Both the position numbers and the translations under genes were made by a program. From assembly GCF_018070465.1 (NCBI RefSeq), contig NZ_JAGPXT010000021.1, positions 1-64,000 of the forward strand: a stretch of 64,000 nucleotides of DNA. The letters are read 5' to 3'. Under the pieces are notes generated by a model. That model ran no database searches. It saw only the letters and a program-made list of their open reading frames with translations, and was not told where the DNA came from. Origin of the DNA: Micromonospora sp. C95 (GTDB lineage Bacteria > Actinomycetota > Actinomycetes > Mycobacteriales > Micromonosporaceae). Shown here piece by piece: positions 32,969-41,731 of the stretch; within the stretch, counting starts at the first letter, position 1, and each line of letters starts with the position of its first letter.

Positions 32969-33637
32969 ATGACCCCTGCGAGCACTCATCTGGTGTGGGA
33001 CTGGAACGGCACCCTGCTCAACGACCTCAGCCTCGTGGTGGCCTGTACCAACGCGGTGTTCGCCAGCGAGGGCGGGCCGAGCGTCACCCCTGACGAGCAC
33101 CGGGTGCGCTTCCGCCGACCGATCGCCGACTACTACGCGGAGATCCTCGGTCGCGCGGTGGACGATGACGCCTTCGGTCGGCTGGACAAGATCTTCCACG
33201 ACGCGTACCGGATGGGGCTGACCACGTGTGAGCTGGCGCACGATGCCGTGGACGCGATGGCGGCCTGGTCGGGCAGCCAGTCCCTGTTGTCGATGTGGTT
33301 CCACGACGAGCTGGTGCCCGCCGTGGAGACGTACGGCCTGACCACTCGGTTCGCCCGGGTCGACGGGCTGCGGGCACAGATCGGCGGCGACCGCAAGGCG
33401 GAGTCCCTGGCGCGGCATCTCGACGCGCTGGGCATCGACGGCCGGTCGGTGGTGCTGATCGGCGACTCGCTCGACGATGCCGACGCGGCCCGGTCCGTGG
33501 GTGCCCGCGCCGTCCTCTACAGCGGTGGCTTCACCGACCGCGCCCGGCTGCTCGGCTCCGGCCACCCCGTCGCCGACACGCTCACCGAGGCCGTGACCCT
33601 CGCCACCAGTTCCACCGACCCACCGCGCCGTTCCTGA
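32969..33637 (+). CDS. HAD-family hydrolase
   Basis: A 222-residue haloacid-dehalogenase-fold phosphatase. Motif I reads DWNGT, with nucleophile Asp11 and Asn13 where the usual general acid is Asp. Motif III lysine is in GGDRKAESL, and motif IV is IGDSLDDADAA. The cap is of helical C1 type, near residues 20-100. The DxN variant occurs in some actinobacterial HAD proteins, but it could lower phosphatase activity. A TAAGGT box lies 6 nt upstream of ATG 32969. It stands just upstream of the rex leader region on the same strand. The substrate is unknown. Confidence 0.83.
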   Translation: MTPASTHLVWDWNGTLLNDLSLVVACTNAVFASEGGPSVTPDEHRVRFRRPIADYYAEILGRAVDDDAFGRLDKIFHDAYRMGLTTCELAHDAVDAMAAWSGSQSLLSMWFHDELVPAVETYGLTTRFARVDGLRAQIGGDRKAESLARHLDALGIDGRSVVLIGDSLDDADAARSVGARAVLYSGGFTDRARLLGSGHPVADTLTEAVTLATSSTDPPRRS

Positions 33638-33975
33638 CGGTTTCGCGCGCGAAATTCGGCGTGTCGGGGCGATAACTTCATGATCGGCGAATTTGAATGA
33701 GGGCCGGGGGCTACGTGTGATTGGTCAGAGAAGTCGGGATTGAGGGATAATCGCGCGGGCAGTGATGGCGAGGTGATGATCGATCTTGTGGGATGGAGGG
33801 GCCGGTGGGTACGCGGGCCGGGCCAGCAAGATCGCGATTTGTGCACGTCTTCACAAGCGCCTACTCTGTAATTCCGACGCGCCCCGCTAGCACAGCCGGC
33901 AACATCGGTCGCCAGCGGGAGTCCCGAAACGGCCGACCGGTGGAGTTGGTCGAGGATCGCACCGCACGGAGTCTC
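33638..33975. other. Intergenic region upstream of rex
   Basis: These 338 bases hold no visible gene. They include AACTTCATGATCG at about 33674-33686, a fragment matching the GATCATGA repeat core, a weak CGATCTTG/CAAGATCG inverted repeat (33781-33834), and the rex promoter with its operator at 33839-33867. Confidence 0.6.
33839..33867 (+). promoter_or_regulatory. Rex operator and rex promoter
   Basis: TTGTGCACGTCTTCACAA (33839-33856) matches the Rex operator TTGTGAAnnnnTTCACAA at 13 of 14 defined positions. TTGTGC could serve as the -35 box, with TACTCT (33862-33867) 17 nt later as the -10 box. The operator therefore overlaps the core promoter, fitting autorepression. Confidence 0.8.
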
Positions 33976-34746
33976 ATGAGTCAGCACCGTCACCCTGGCG
34001 CGCCCGGTCGCGCAGGTGCCGTACCGGCGCTCCCGGACCTGCCCGAGGCGACGGTGGCCCGGCTCCCCGAATACCTCCGAGCCCTGCACAACCTCGCGGA
34101 AACCGGTCACGAGACGGTTTCCAGCGAGGGGCTGGCCAATGCCGCCGGGGTGAACTCGGCCAAGCTCCGTAAGGATCTGTCCCAGCTCGGCTCGTACGGC
34201 ACCCGGGGCGTGGGCTACGACGTCGGGCTGCTGATCGATCAGATCGAGTACGTGCTCGGGCTCACCCAGCGCCGGGCGGTGGCCCTGGTGGGGGTGGGTA
34301 ACCTCGGTCACGCCCTGGCCGGCTACGACGGCTTCGCCAGTCGTGGGTTCCGGATCGCCGCCCTCCTCGACGCCGACCAGGAGCGGGTCGGCGAGGAGAT
34401 CAACGGCCTGGTCGTCCAGCACATCGACGAGCTGCCCCGGGTGGCCGCCGAGGAATCCATCGCGATCGGTGTCATCGCCACCCCGGCCGCCGCCGCGCAA
34501 CGGGTGGCGGACCAGTTGGTCGCCGTCGGCGTGACGAGCATCCTGAACTTCGCGCCGTGCGTACTCTCGGTTCCCGAAGGGGTCGACGTGCGCAAGGTCG
34601 ACCTGGCGATCGAGTTGCAGATCCTGTCGTTCCACGAGCACCGCAAGGCATCCCTGACCGCGCTGCCCGCCGCCGGTGGGTCCGCCCTCACCGCCCTGCC
34701 CGGTGGTCTCGCGGTCACCGAGAGCCAGGAGGCGATCGGCACGTGA
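33976..34746 (+). CDS. rex: Redox-sensing transcriptional repressor Rex
   Basis: A 256-residue homodimeric repressor that senses the NADH/NAD+ ratio. Residues about 25-95 form the winged-helix DNA-binding domain (RLPEYLRALHNLAETG...GVNSAKLRKDLSQLGSYGTRGVGYDV). The Rossmann domain follows with VGVGNLGHALAGY. NADH binding should release it from the operator at 33839-33856 when respiration is limited. ATG 33976 is preceded by GGAG at a suitable distance; in-frame codons further upstream run through the promoter. It overlaps hemA by 4 bp (GTGA), linking redox control with haem synthesis. Confidence 0.95.
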   Translation: MSQHRHPGAPGRAGAVPALPDLPEATVARLPEYLRALHNLAETGHETVSSEGLANAAGVNSAKLRKDLSQLGSYGTRGVGYDVGLLIDQIEYVLGLTQRRAVALVGVGNLGHALAGYDGFASRGFRIAALLDADQERVGEEINGLVVQHIDELPRVAAEESIAIGVIATPAAAAQRVADQLVAVGVTSILNFAPCVLSVPEGVDVRKVDLAIELQILSFHEHRKASLTALPAAGGSALTALPGGLAVTESQEAIGT

Positions 34747-36071
34747 AACTCCTCGTCGTGGGCGCGTCCTACCGCACCGCACCGGTGGCCACCCTGGAAC
34801 GGCTCGCGGTGTCACCAAGCGGGCTCGACCGCACCCTGGAGCGTCTGGTCGCGCAGCCGTACGTGAGCGAGGCCGTCCTCGTCTCCACCTGCAACCGGGT
34901 GGAGGTCTACGCGGCGGTCTCCGGTTTCCACGGCGGCCTCGGCGACATCTGTGCCGTGCTCGCCGAGCAGGCGGGTTGCCAGCCGGCCGCGCTGGCCAAC
35001 CACCTCTACGTGCACTTCGACTCGGCCGCGGTGGATCACGTCTTCCGGGTGGCCACCGGCCTGGACTCGATGGTGATCGGCGAGGCGCAGATCCTCGGGC
35101 AACTGCGTGACGCCTACCACTGGGCCAGTGCGGCCGACACCGCCGGCCGGCTGCTGCACGAGCTGATGCAGCAGGCGCTGCGGGTCGGCAAGCGGGCCCA
35201 CTCGGAGACCGGGATCGACCGCGCCGGCCAGAGCGTGGTGACCGCCGCGCTGGGACTCGCCGCCGGTCACCTCGACGACGACCTCAGCGGTCGCCCCGCA
35301 CTGATCGTCGGTGCCGGGGCGATGGGGTCACTGGGGGTGGCGACGCTGTCCCGGCTCGGTGCCGGGCCGCTGACCGTGACGAACCGGAGCACCGACCGCG
35401 CCGTCCGGCTGGCCGAGTCCTACGGAGCCGGCGCGCGACCGATGGCCGAGTTGGCCGACACCCTCCGCACGGTGGATGTCGTGGTGGCCGCCACCGCCTC
35501 GCCCGAGCCGGTCCTCTCCCGCGAGGTGGTCGCCGCCGCGACCGCCGACCGCGCTCCCGGGCGTGGCCCACTGGTCCTGCTCGACCTCGCGGTGCCGCGA
35601 GACGTCGGCCCCGGCGTCGCCGAGCTACCCGGCGTCGAGGTGATCGACATCGACCGGATGGCGGCGCTGCTCGCCGACGGCCCGGTCGCCGCCGACGCCG
35701 CCGCCGTCGAGCGGATCGTGGCCGGCGAGGTCGAGTCCTTCCTCTGCTGGCTGCGCGGTGCCGACGTGGCACCGACCGTCGCCGCCCTGCGCGGCCGGGC
35801 CGACGACGTGGTCACCGCCGAGCTGCGCCGGCTCGCGCAACGCCGTCCCGACCTCAGCGACGACCAGCGTGCCGAGGTGGCGCGTACCGTGCACCGGGTG
35901 GTCCAGCGGCTGCTGCACCAGCCGACCGTCCGGGTCCGTCAGCTCGCCGCCGAACCCGGCGGCGACCAGTACACGGCCCTGCTGCGTGAACTGTTCGACC
36001 TCCAGGTCCCGCAGACCTCGCCGGTGGACACCGTGCCCGACATCACCCCACCCGCCGGAGGCGAGCGATGA
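34743..36071 (+). CDS. hemA: Glutamyl-tRNA reductase
   Basis: A 442-residue NADPH enzyme that makes glutamate-1-semialdehyde from glutamyl-tRNA, the first committed step of haem synthesis by the C5 route. The substrate motif YRTAP is at residues 10-14 and catalytic Cys50 lies in VSTCNRVEVY. The NADPH domain contains LIVGAGAMGSLGVATL, and the C-terminal helical dimer domain is complete. Translation starts at GTG 34743 within the last codons of rex, and the stop overlaps the hemC ATG as ATGA. Co-expression with rex suggests redox control. Confidence 0.95.
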   Translation: MKLLVVGASYRTAPVATLERLAVSPSGLDRTLERLVAQPYVSEAVLVSTCNRVEVYAAVSGFHGGLGDICAVLAEQAGCQPAALANHLYVHFDSAAVDHVFRVATGLDSMVIGEAQILGQLRDAYHWASAADTAGRLLHELMQQALRVGKRAHSETGIDRAGQSVVTAALGLAAGHLDDDLSGRPALIVGAGAMGSLGVATLSRLGAGPLTVTNRSTDRAVRLAESYGAGARPMAELADTLRTVDVVVAATASPEPVLSREVVAAATADRAPGRGPLVLLDLAVPRDVGPGVAELPGVEVIDIDRMAALLADGPVAADAAAVERIVAGEVESFLCWLRGADVAPTVAALRGRADDVVTAELRRLAQRRPDLSDDQRAEVARTVHRVVQRLLHQPTVRVRQLAAEPGGDQYTALLRELFDLQVPQTSPVDTVPDITPPAGGER

Positions 36072-37039
36072 ACGAGGCCCCGCTGCGCCTCGGTACCCGG
36101 GGCAGCAAGCTGGCGATGGCCCAGTCGGGGCAGGTCGCCGAGGCGTTGACGGCGCGTACCGGACGTGCCGTCGAACTGGTCGAGGTGGTGACCGCCGGCG
36201 ACCGGTCCAGCGCGCCGGTGCACCGCCTCGGGGTGGGCGTGTTCGTCTCCGCGCTGCGTGACGCGCTGGTCGCCGGGACGATCGACTTCGCGGTCCACTC
36301 GTACAAGGACCTGCCCACCGCGACCGCGGCGGGGCTGCACATCGCCGCGGTGCCGCCGCGACAGGATCCGCGTGACGCGCTCGTCGCCCGCGACGGCAGG
36401 ACGCTTGCCGAACTTCCGCCCGGCGCGGTCGTCGGCACCGGAGCGCTGCGCCGGATCGCCCAGCTGCACGCGCTGGGCATGCCACTGTCGGTCACCCCGA
36501 TCCGGGGCAACATCGACACCCGGCTGGCCCGGGTGCTCGGCCCGGACGCCGACCTGGACGCCGTCGTCCTGGCCCGGGCGGGCCTTACCCGCATCGACCG
36601 CGCCGACGCCGTCACCGAGACGCTCGACCCGATGCTGATGCTGCCGGCCCCGGCTCAGGGGGCGCTGGCGGTGGAGTGCCGGCTCGACGACACCGACCTG
36701 GTCGAGTTGCTCGCCATGCTCGACCACGCACCGTCCCGCGCCGCGGTCACCGCGGAGCGGGCGATGCTGGCCACCCTGGAGGCCGGATGCTCCGCTCCGG
36801 TCGCCGCCCACGCCGAACTCGCGGAAGGCGAGCACGGCGATGAGATCTACCTGCGCGGGGCGGTGATCAGCCCGGACGGTACGCACGAGGTCCGGCTGTC
36901 CCGCACCGGTACGCCCGCCGACGCGGCGGAGATCGGCAAGGCACTCGCCGCCGAACTCCTCGACCTCGGCGCCGACTCGATCCTCGGCCCGCAAGGACAC
37001 CACGGCCCGGGGACCCAGCAATTTGGGAGCACAGAATGA
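36068..37039 (+). CDS. hemC: Porphobilinogen deaminase (hydroxymethylbilane synthase)
   Basis: A 323-residue enzyme that polymerises four porphobilinogens into hydroxymethylbilane. The N-terminal RLGTRGSKLAMAQ, the central VHSYKDLPT and the GTGALRRIAQL and RGNIDTRL segments are all present. Cys241 in EAGCSAPVAAHA holds the dipyrromethane cofactor. The catalytic Asp lies in the VHSYKD/ PPRQDPRDAL region. ATG 36068 overlaps the hemA stop and its TGA overlaps the next ATG, so translation is coupled on both sides. Confidence 0.95.
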   Translation: MNEAPLRLGTRGSKLAMAQSGQVAEALTARTGRAVELVEVVTAGDRSSAPVHRLGVGVFVSALRDALVAGTIDFAVHSYKDLPTATAAGLHIAAVPPRQDPRDALVARDGRTLAELPPGAVVGTGALRRIAQLHALGMPLSVTPIRGNIDTRLARVLGPDADLDAVVLARAGLTRIDRADAVTETLDPMLMLPAPAQGALAVECRLDDTDLVELLAMLDHAPSRAAVTAERAMLATLEAGCSAPVAAHAELAEGEHGDEIYLRGAVISPDGTHEVRLSRTGTPADAAEIGKALAAELLDLGADSILGPQGHHGPGTQQFGSTE

Positions 37040-38616
37040 CCCGCACCCGTAAGCCCGTAGGCCGCATCGCGTTCGTCGGAGCAGGGCCCGGCGACCCGGG
37101 CCTGCTGACCCGCCGGGCGCACGACGCCCTGGTCGGCGCCGACCAGGTGGTGTACGACCGGGGCGTCCCCGAGTCGTTGCTCGACGTCGTCCGGGCCGAG
37201 GCCAGCTCCGACGCCCAGTTCACCCCGGCCGAGGGCGCGCCGGGCGACGTGGCCAAGATCCTGATCTCGGCGGCCCGCTCCGGGCAGAACGCGGTGCACC
37301 TGGTGGCCGGCGATCCGTTCGGTCACGACTCGGTGGTCAAGGAGGTGCAGGCGGTGGCGCGTACCGCCGCCCACTTCGAGGTGGTTCCCGGAGTCGGCCA
37401 GGCCGAGGGAGTGGCCACCTACGCGGGCGTGCCGCTGCCGGGCGTACGCACCGCCGCCGACGTCGAGGACGTCAGCGGCCTGGATTTCGACGCGCTGGCG
37501 GCGGCCGTGCAGCGCGGTTCGTTGGCGCTGGCGGTCGACGCCGGTGACCTGGCCGCGGTCCGTGACGGGCTGCTGGCCGCCGGCGTGAACGGCGCCACCG
37601 ACGTCGGGGTGACCGGGGACGGCACCGGGGAGACGCAGTACACCACCACGTCGACCGTGGACTCCTTCGTCGCGGCGGCACTCGGTTTCACCGGCCGGGT
37701 CGTGCTGACCGTCGGCGACGGTGTCGGCCAGCGGGACAAGCTCAGCTGGTGGGAGAACCGTCCGCTGTACGGCTGGAAGGTGCTGGTGCCCCGTACCAAG
37801 GAGCAGGCCGGCGCGATGAGTGCCCGGCTGCGTGCGTACGGGGCGATCCCCTGCGAGGTGCCGACCATCGCGGTGGAGCCGCCGCGTACCCCCGCCCAGA
37901 TGGAGCGGGCGGTCAAGGGTCTGGTCGACGGCAGGTACGCCTGGGTGATCTTCACGTCGGTGAACGCGGTGCGGGCGGTCTGGGAGAAGTTCGCCGAGCA
38001 CGGGCTGGACGCCCGGCACTTCGGCGGCGTCAAGATCGCCTGTATCGGCGACGCGACCGCCGACGCGGTCCGCGCCTTCGGCATCCAGCCGGAGCTGGTG
38101 CCCTCCGGTGAGCAGTCCTCCGAGGGCCTGCTGGCCGAGTTCTCGCCGCACGACGAGGTGCTCGACCCGGTCGGCCGGGTGTTGCTGCCGCGTGCCGACA
38201 TCGCCACCGAGACGCTGGCCGCCGGGCTCACCGAGCGCGGCTGGGAGGTCGACGACGTGACCGCGTACCGGACGGTCCGGGCCGCTCCGCCGCCCGCCGA
38301 GATCCGGGACGCGATCAAGTCGGGCGGGTTCGACGCGGTGCTGTTCACCTCGTCCTCCACGGTCCGGAACCTGGTCGGCATCGCCGGCAAGCCGCACACG
38401 CGTACCGTTGTCGCTGTGATCGGGCCCAAGACGGCGGAGACCGCGACGGAGTTCGGCCTGCGGGTCGACGTCCAACCGCCGCACGCGTCGGTGCCCGATC
38501 TGGTGGAGGCGCTCGCCGGCTACGCCGTCGAGCTGCGGGAAAAGCTCGCCGCGATGCCGGCGAAGCAGCGCCGTGGTTCGAAGGTCCAGGGGCCGACGGC
38601 GTTGAGGTTCCGGTAG
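37036..38616 (+). CDS. hemD: Fused uroporphyrinogen-III methyltransferase/synthase (CobA-HemD)
   Basis: A 526-residue two-domain enzyme. Residues about 8-245 resemble SAM uroporphyrinogen-III C-methyltransferase (GAGPGDPGLLTRRA, HLVAGDPFGHDSV), which leads to sirohaem and cobalamin. Residues about 250-515 are uroporphyrinogen-III synthase (WKVLVPRTKEQAGAMSARL, AWVIFTSVNAV, VLFTSSSTVRNLVG), which cyclises the product of HemC. Fusions of this kind, like mycobacterial Rv0511, are usual in actinobacteria. The methyltransferase half is more divergent than the synthase half. The start overlaps the hemC stop as ATGA. Confidence 0.92.
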   Translation: MTRTRKPVGRIAFVGAGPGDPGLLTRRAHDALVGADQVVYDRGVPESLLDVVRAEASSDAQFTPAEGAPGDVAKILISAARSGQNAVHLVAGDPFGHDSVVKEVQAVARTAAHFEVVPGVGQAEGVATYAGVPLPGVRTAADVEDVSGLDFDALAAAVQRGSLALAVDAGDLAAVRDGLLAAGVNGATDVGVTGDGTGETQYTTTSTVDSFVAAALGFTGRVVLTVGDGVGQRDKLSWWENRPLYGWKVLVPRTKEQAGAMSARLRAYGAIPCEVPTIAVEPPRTPAQMERAVKGLVDGRYAWVIFTSVNAVRAVWEKFAEHGLDARHFGGVKIACIGDATADAVRAFGIQPELVPSGEQSSEGLLAEFSPHDEVLDPVGRVLLPRADIATETLAAGLTERGWEVDDVTAYRTVRAAPPPAEIRDAIKSGGFDAVLFTSSSTVRNLVGIAGKPHTRTVVAVIGPKTAETATEFGLRVDVQPPHASVPDLVEALAGYAVELREKLAAMPAKQRRGSKVQGPTALRFR

Positions 38617-38651
38617 CCGTTCCGGCTCCGGCTGGTCGTCAGGGAGGGTTC

Positions 38652-39635
38652 ATGCCGTACCCAGAGATGCGGCCCCGTCGGCTGCGCCGCACGGCAGCGA
38701 TGCGTCGGTTGGTCTCCGAGACCCGCGTCGACCCGGCCGAGCTGGTCGTGCCGATGTTCGTCAAGGAGGGGCTGACCGAGCCGCGCGCCATCGCCTCGCT
38801 GCCGGGAGTGCTCCAGCACTCGCGCGACTCGCTGCGTAAGGCGGCGGTGGAGGCGGTGCAGGCCGGCGTCGGCGGGATCATGCTGTTCGGCGTGCCCGCG
38901 TCACGCGACGAACGTGGCTCCGGCGGCATCGACCCGAACGGCATTTTGAACGTCGCGATCCGGGACGTGGTCGCCGAGGTGGGCGACGCCACGGTGGTGA
39001 TGAGTGACCTCTGCCTGGACGAGTTCACCTCGCACGGGCACTGCGGGCAGCTCACCCCGGCCGGCGAGGTCGACAACGACGCCACCCTCGCCGCATACGC
39101 CGAGATGGCCGTGGCCCAGGCCGCCGCCGGGGTCGGGGTGGTCGGCCCGTCCGGCATGATGGACGGCCAGGTCGCGGCGGTACGCGCGGCACTCGATGCG
39201 GCCGGTCACACCGACGTGGCCGTCCTCGCGTACGCCGTGAAGTACGCCTCGGCCTTCTTCGGCCCCTTCCGGGACGCGGTGGAGTCGGCGCTGGACGGGG
39301 ACCGGCGGGCCTACCAGCAGGATCCGGCGAACCTGCGCGAGTCGCTGCGCGAGGTCGCGCTGGACGTCGCCGAGGGTGCCGACATGGTGATGGTCAAGCC
39401 GGCGCTGCCGTACCTCGACGTGGTGGCCGCGGTCCGCGCCGCCGTGGACGTGCCCGTGGCGGCCTACCAGGTCTCCGGCGAGTACGCGATGGTCGAGGCG
39501 GCCGCCGCGAACGGCTGGATCGACCGGGAGCGGGTGATGCTGGAAACCCTCACCTCGATCCGCCGCGCCGGTGCCCAGATCATCCTCACCTACTGGGCCG
39601 TCGAGGCCGCCCAACTGCTCCGCGAACGCTACTGA
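38652..39635 (+). CDS. hemB: Delta-aminolevulinic acid dehydratase
   Basis: A 327-residue porphobilinogen synthase that joins two aminolevulinate molecules. The active-site lysines are Lys197 (AVKYASAFFG) and Lys249 (VMVKPALPYLD), the latter forming the main Schiff base. The metal-binding loop reads DLCLDEFTSHGHCG, a Cys/His-poor zinc or magnesium type. The C-terminal QVSGEYAMVEAA and ETLTSIRRAGA segments are conserved. It follows hemD after 35 nt, with GGAGGG just before ATG 38652, and ends the rex-hem operon. Confidence 0.95.
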   Translation: MPYPEMRPRRLRRTAAMRRLVSETRVDPAELVVPMFVKEGLTEPRAIASLPGVLQHSRDSLRKAAVEAVQAGVGGIMLFGVPASRDERGSGGIDPNGILNVAIRDVVAEVGDATVVMSDLCLDEFTSHGHCGQLTPAGEVDNDATLAAYAEMAVAQAAAGVGVVGPSGMMDGQVAAVRAALDAAGHTDVAVLAYAVKYASAFFGPFRDAVESALDGDRRAYQQDPANLRESLREVALDVAEGADMVMVKPALPYLDVVAAVRAAVDVPVAAYQVSGEYAMVEAAAANGWIDRERVMLETLTSIRRAGAQIILTYWAVEAAQLLRERY

Positions 39636-39676
39636 CCCGGCTCGACGGCCCTGCTCGCCTCCCCGCACGCCGCAAT

Positions 39677-39704
39677 GCTGACGGCTGACGGCTGACCGCT
39701 GAGG
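39677..39704. repeat. Four tandem GCTGACG-type heptamers
   Basis: The units are GCTGACG, GCTGACG, GCTGACC and GCTGAGG, directly adjacent. The array is short and may be a replication-slippage relic. Confidence 0.5.
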
Positions 39705-39812
39705 CGACGGGCCTGTGCACGCCGACACCCGTCAGCACTGGTCGACCAGCGCCTCGGCCACAGCTGTCACTCTGAGTGTTTCTCCTCCACCCCCACGGTT
39801 GTCCCTGCCCAT

Positions 39813-39937
39813 CCTTTGCTCTGCTTCAACCCACGCACAGCTTGCGGAGGGTAGTTGTCGGCGGATGGCGCGTTGAGGACTCGGCCTCGCTCAACTGCTG
39901 GTCAGAGAGGGTTGCGTGGGTTGAAGCAGAGCAAAGG
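39813..39937. repeat. 125-bp inverted-repeat element, copy 2 (CCTTTGCTCTGCTT ends)
   Basis: The 25-nt arms 39813-39837 and 39913-39937 are perfect complements. They share CCTTTGCTCTGCTT with copy 1 at 11867-11990, but the next bases are CAACCCACGCA instead of ACGTATACGCACA. The 75-nt centre shares only short motifs (GTCGGCG, CTGGTC) with copy 1 read in reverse. Confidence 0.88.
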
Positions 39938-40056
39938 GCGTGCAGGTGTTTATCGGGAAGGGCGGAGGGAGGAGGCCTCCCCGTCACTCAAGGTGATAGT
40001 CGCTCAAGGTAGCGGTCGTCCGCCTGGTGCGGTGTCAATGGATGCCGCGAGGCCGG

Positions 40057-40077
40057 ATATCCACAGGTTTTTCCACA
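40057..40077 (+). promoter_or_regulatory. Two DnaA-box-like 9-mers
   Basis: ATATCCACA (40057-40065) and TTTTCCACA (40069-40077) each differ from TTATCCACA by one base and are 12 nt apart. They lie 41-61 nt before the XRE gene. A regulatory role is more likely than an origin, since no dnaA or dnaN is nearby. Confidence 0.35.
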
Positions 40078-40117
40078 GGGGTTGCTGCCCTGTCTTGTGC
40101 AGCGGCAAGGTCGGGGC

Positions 40118-40624
40118 ATGTCCACCGTCTTCGAGCCGCCGGACCTTGGCCCCACCGTCGGTCCCTTCCCCATCGCCGGTCTGGTGCGACGTGCCCGCCG
40201 GATCGTCGGGCTCAGCCAGTTGCGGATGGCCCGGTTCGCCAAGGTCGCCCCGTCGACCGTCGCGCGGGTCGAGGCGGGCAGCCTGACGCCGAGCTTGGCG
40301 GTGCTGGAGCGGCTGCTGGGTGCGGCCGGGCTCTACCTCGTGGCCGTCGACCAGGAGGGGCGGGTCGTGCTGCCGATGGAGGTCTGGGACGATACCCGGG
40401 ACGGGGCCGATCGTCGCTACCCGGCTCACCTGAACACCATTCTCGATCCGGAGCCGGGCGAGTGGTGGGCGGACATCTACGGGCTGGCCCGCCCGCCGGA
40501 GACCTACCACCGTTCCCGGGCCGACCGGGAGGCGCGGCGACGCCGCAGTCAGTGGGAGGTGCGGGTGGCCAAGTACCGCAACGTGCCGCCTCCGCCGGAC
40601 CCGGGTACCTGGTACCGGGACTGA
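40118..40624 (+). CDS. XRE-type helix-turn-helix regulator
   Basis: A 168-residue protein. Residues about 20-75 form a Cro/C1-type HTH (VRRARRIVGLSQLRMARFAKVAPSTVARVEAGSLTPSLAVLERLL). Residues 78-160 form a conserved C-terminal part with WWADIYGLARPPETYHR and an Arg-rich helix ending in PDPGTWYRD. I know no partner toxin; the gene next door is on the other strand and encodes an acetyltransferase. ATG 40118 follows AAGGTCGGGG. The upstream DnaA-box-like pair and the inverted-repeat element lie in its promoter region. Confidence 0.8.
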   Translation: MSTVFEPPDLGPTVGPFPIAGLVRRARRIVGLSQLRMARFAKVAPSTVARVEAGSLTPSLAVLERLLGAAGLYLVAVDQEGRVVLPMEVWDDTRDGADRRYPAHLNTILDPEPGEWWADIYGLARPPETYHRSRADREARRRRSQWEVRVAKYRNVPPPPDPGTWYRD

Positions 40625-40642
40625 CGGGCGGGCAGCCGACGG

Positions 40643-41659
40643 TCAGCGGGTGGCGTCGAGGCGATGGACCAGCTCGGCGACGTCGACGCTGTATTCGCAC
40701 CAGTCCCGGTCGGTGCGGTAGCCCAGCTCGGCGTTGACCTTGAGCATGGTCTCGTTTGCCTGCGCGTTCCAGGTCTGTACCTCGGTCAGCTGCGGCTCGG
40801 CCGAGCGCAGCTCCAGCAGCATCCGAGCCTTCATCGCCCGGTCGATGCCGTAACCCCGGTGATCCTGAACGACAATGGTGTCGTACTGGTCGGCGCGGGT
40901 CGGGTGCTGGGCTGGCACCACCACCTCGGTCAGGCCGGCCACCTCACCGGTCTGCTCGTGCAGGGCGAGCACGATGTACGGCTTCATGCCCCGCCGGTGC
41001 AGGCAGTCGAGGCTGTCCCGGAGCCGCTGCGGATCGTACGAACTGGGTCGTAGCTCGCCGTCCTCGATGTCCCGGATCTCGGCCTTGGCCCGCGCGTACG
41101 CCTCGATCAGCTCGTCCGGTGGGCCGCCGGGGTGGAACTGGACGCGGTAGCCCGCCCCGAGGCCGGTGGACATCTCCGCCAACTCGGCCCAGTCGACGCC
41201 GGAGAGGTCGAGGACGCTGCGGGTCTCCACGTACTCCCGGCTGAAGCCGAGCGATTCGTAGAAGGCGACGGCGGGAGTGTCGCCGACCACCTCCACCCCG
41301 ATCGACTCGAAACCTTCCTGGTAGACGCGGCGGGCGGCGCGCAGGACGAGATCACGGCCCAGACCACTGCGCCGCGCGGACGGGTGGACCAGGACCTCCA
41401 GCACACCGATGTTGCCGAGCAGCAGCACGTGAACCTGACCGAGGATGGCTCCCGGAACGCCGTCGACGTCTGGCTCCTCCTCGGCGATCCAGGAGATCCG
41501 TCGTTCGCCCGGCATCACCTCGGCGAGGTACTCCCGCAGGGAACTCTCCCGCCACGGCGGATCCTGCGGGAGATCGGCCGCCAGGACCGCGTTCAGCGTG
41601 TCCAGCAGCGACGCGATCTCGGCGGACGACGCGGTCCTGGGGTCCCACTCGCGCACCAT
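40643..41659 (-). CDS. Tandem GNAT acetyltransferase
   Basis: A 338-residue protein with two GNAT folds. The first (about 10-160) has the acetyl-CoA loop VHPSARRSGLGRDLV and the VAFYESLGF segment. The second (about 175-330) has the weaker loop VQDHRGYGIDRAMK and ends with NAQANETMLKVNAELGY. Mycothiol synthase MshD has the same two-domain layout, and mshA is in this window. However, the loops do not clearly match MshD, so I leave the substrate open. ATG 41659 is used; GTG codons at 41662 and 41656 are alternatives. Confidence 0.8.
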   Translation of the reverse strand: MVREWDPRTASSAEIASLLDTLNAVLAADLPQDPPWRESSLREYLAEVMPGERRISWIAEEEPDVDGVPGAILGQVHVLLLGNIGVLEVLVHPSARRSGLGRDLVLRAARRVYQEGFESIGVEVVGDTPAVAFYESLGFSREYVETRSVLDLSGVDWAELAEMSTGLGAGYRVQFHPGGPPDELIEAYARAKAEIRDIEDGELRPSSYDPQRLRDSLDCLHRRGMKPYIVLALHEQTGEVAGLTEVVVPAQHPTRADQYDTIVVQDHRGYGIDRAMKARMLLELRSAEPQLTEVQTWNAQANETMLKVNAELGYRTDRDWCEYSVDVAELVHRLDATR

Positions 41660-41731
41660 CACCCGTCTAGCTTGCCGTTAACCGCAGCCGGGGGGAAGTG
41701 TCCAGTTCTCCAATGTATGCGGACGATCACT

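Larger units (their letters stand above)
39636..40117. other. Intergenic region after hemB
   Basis: No protein gene is visible in these 482 bases. They hold four tandem 7-bp units (GCTGACG type, 39677-39704), the inverted-repeat element at 39813-39937 and two DnaA-box-like 9-mers at 40057-40077. Confidence 0.6.

Noticed and set aside
40057..40077. A replication origin
   Set aside because: Only two DnaA-like boxes occur, with no dnaA, dnaN or AT-rich unwinding region nearby.
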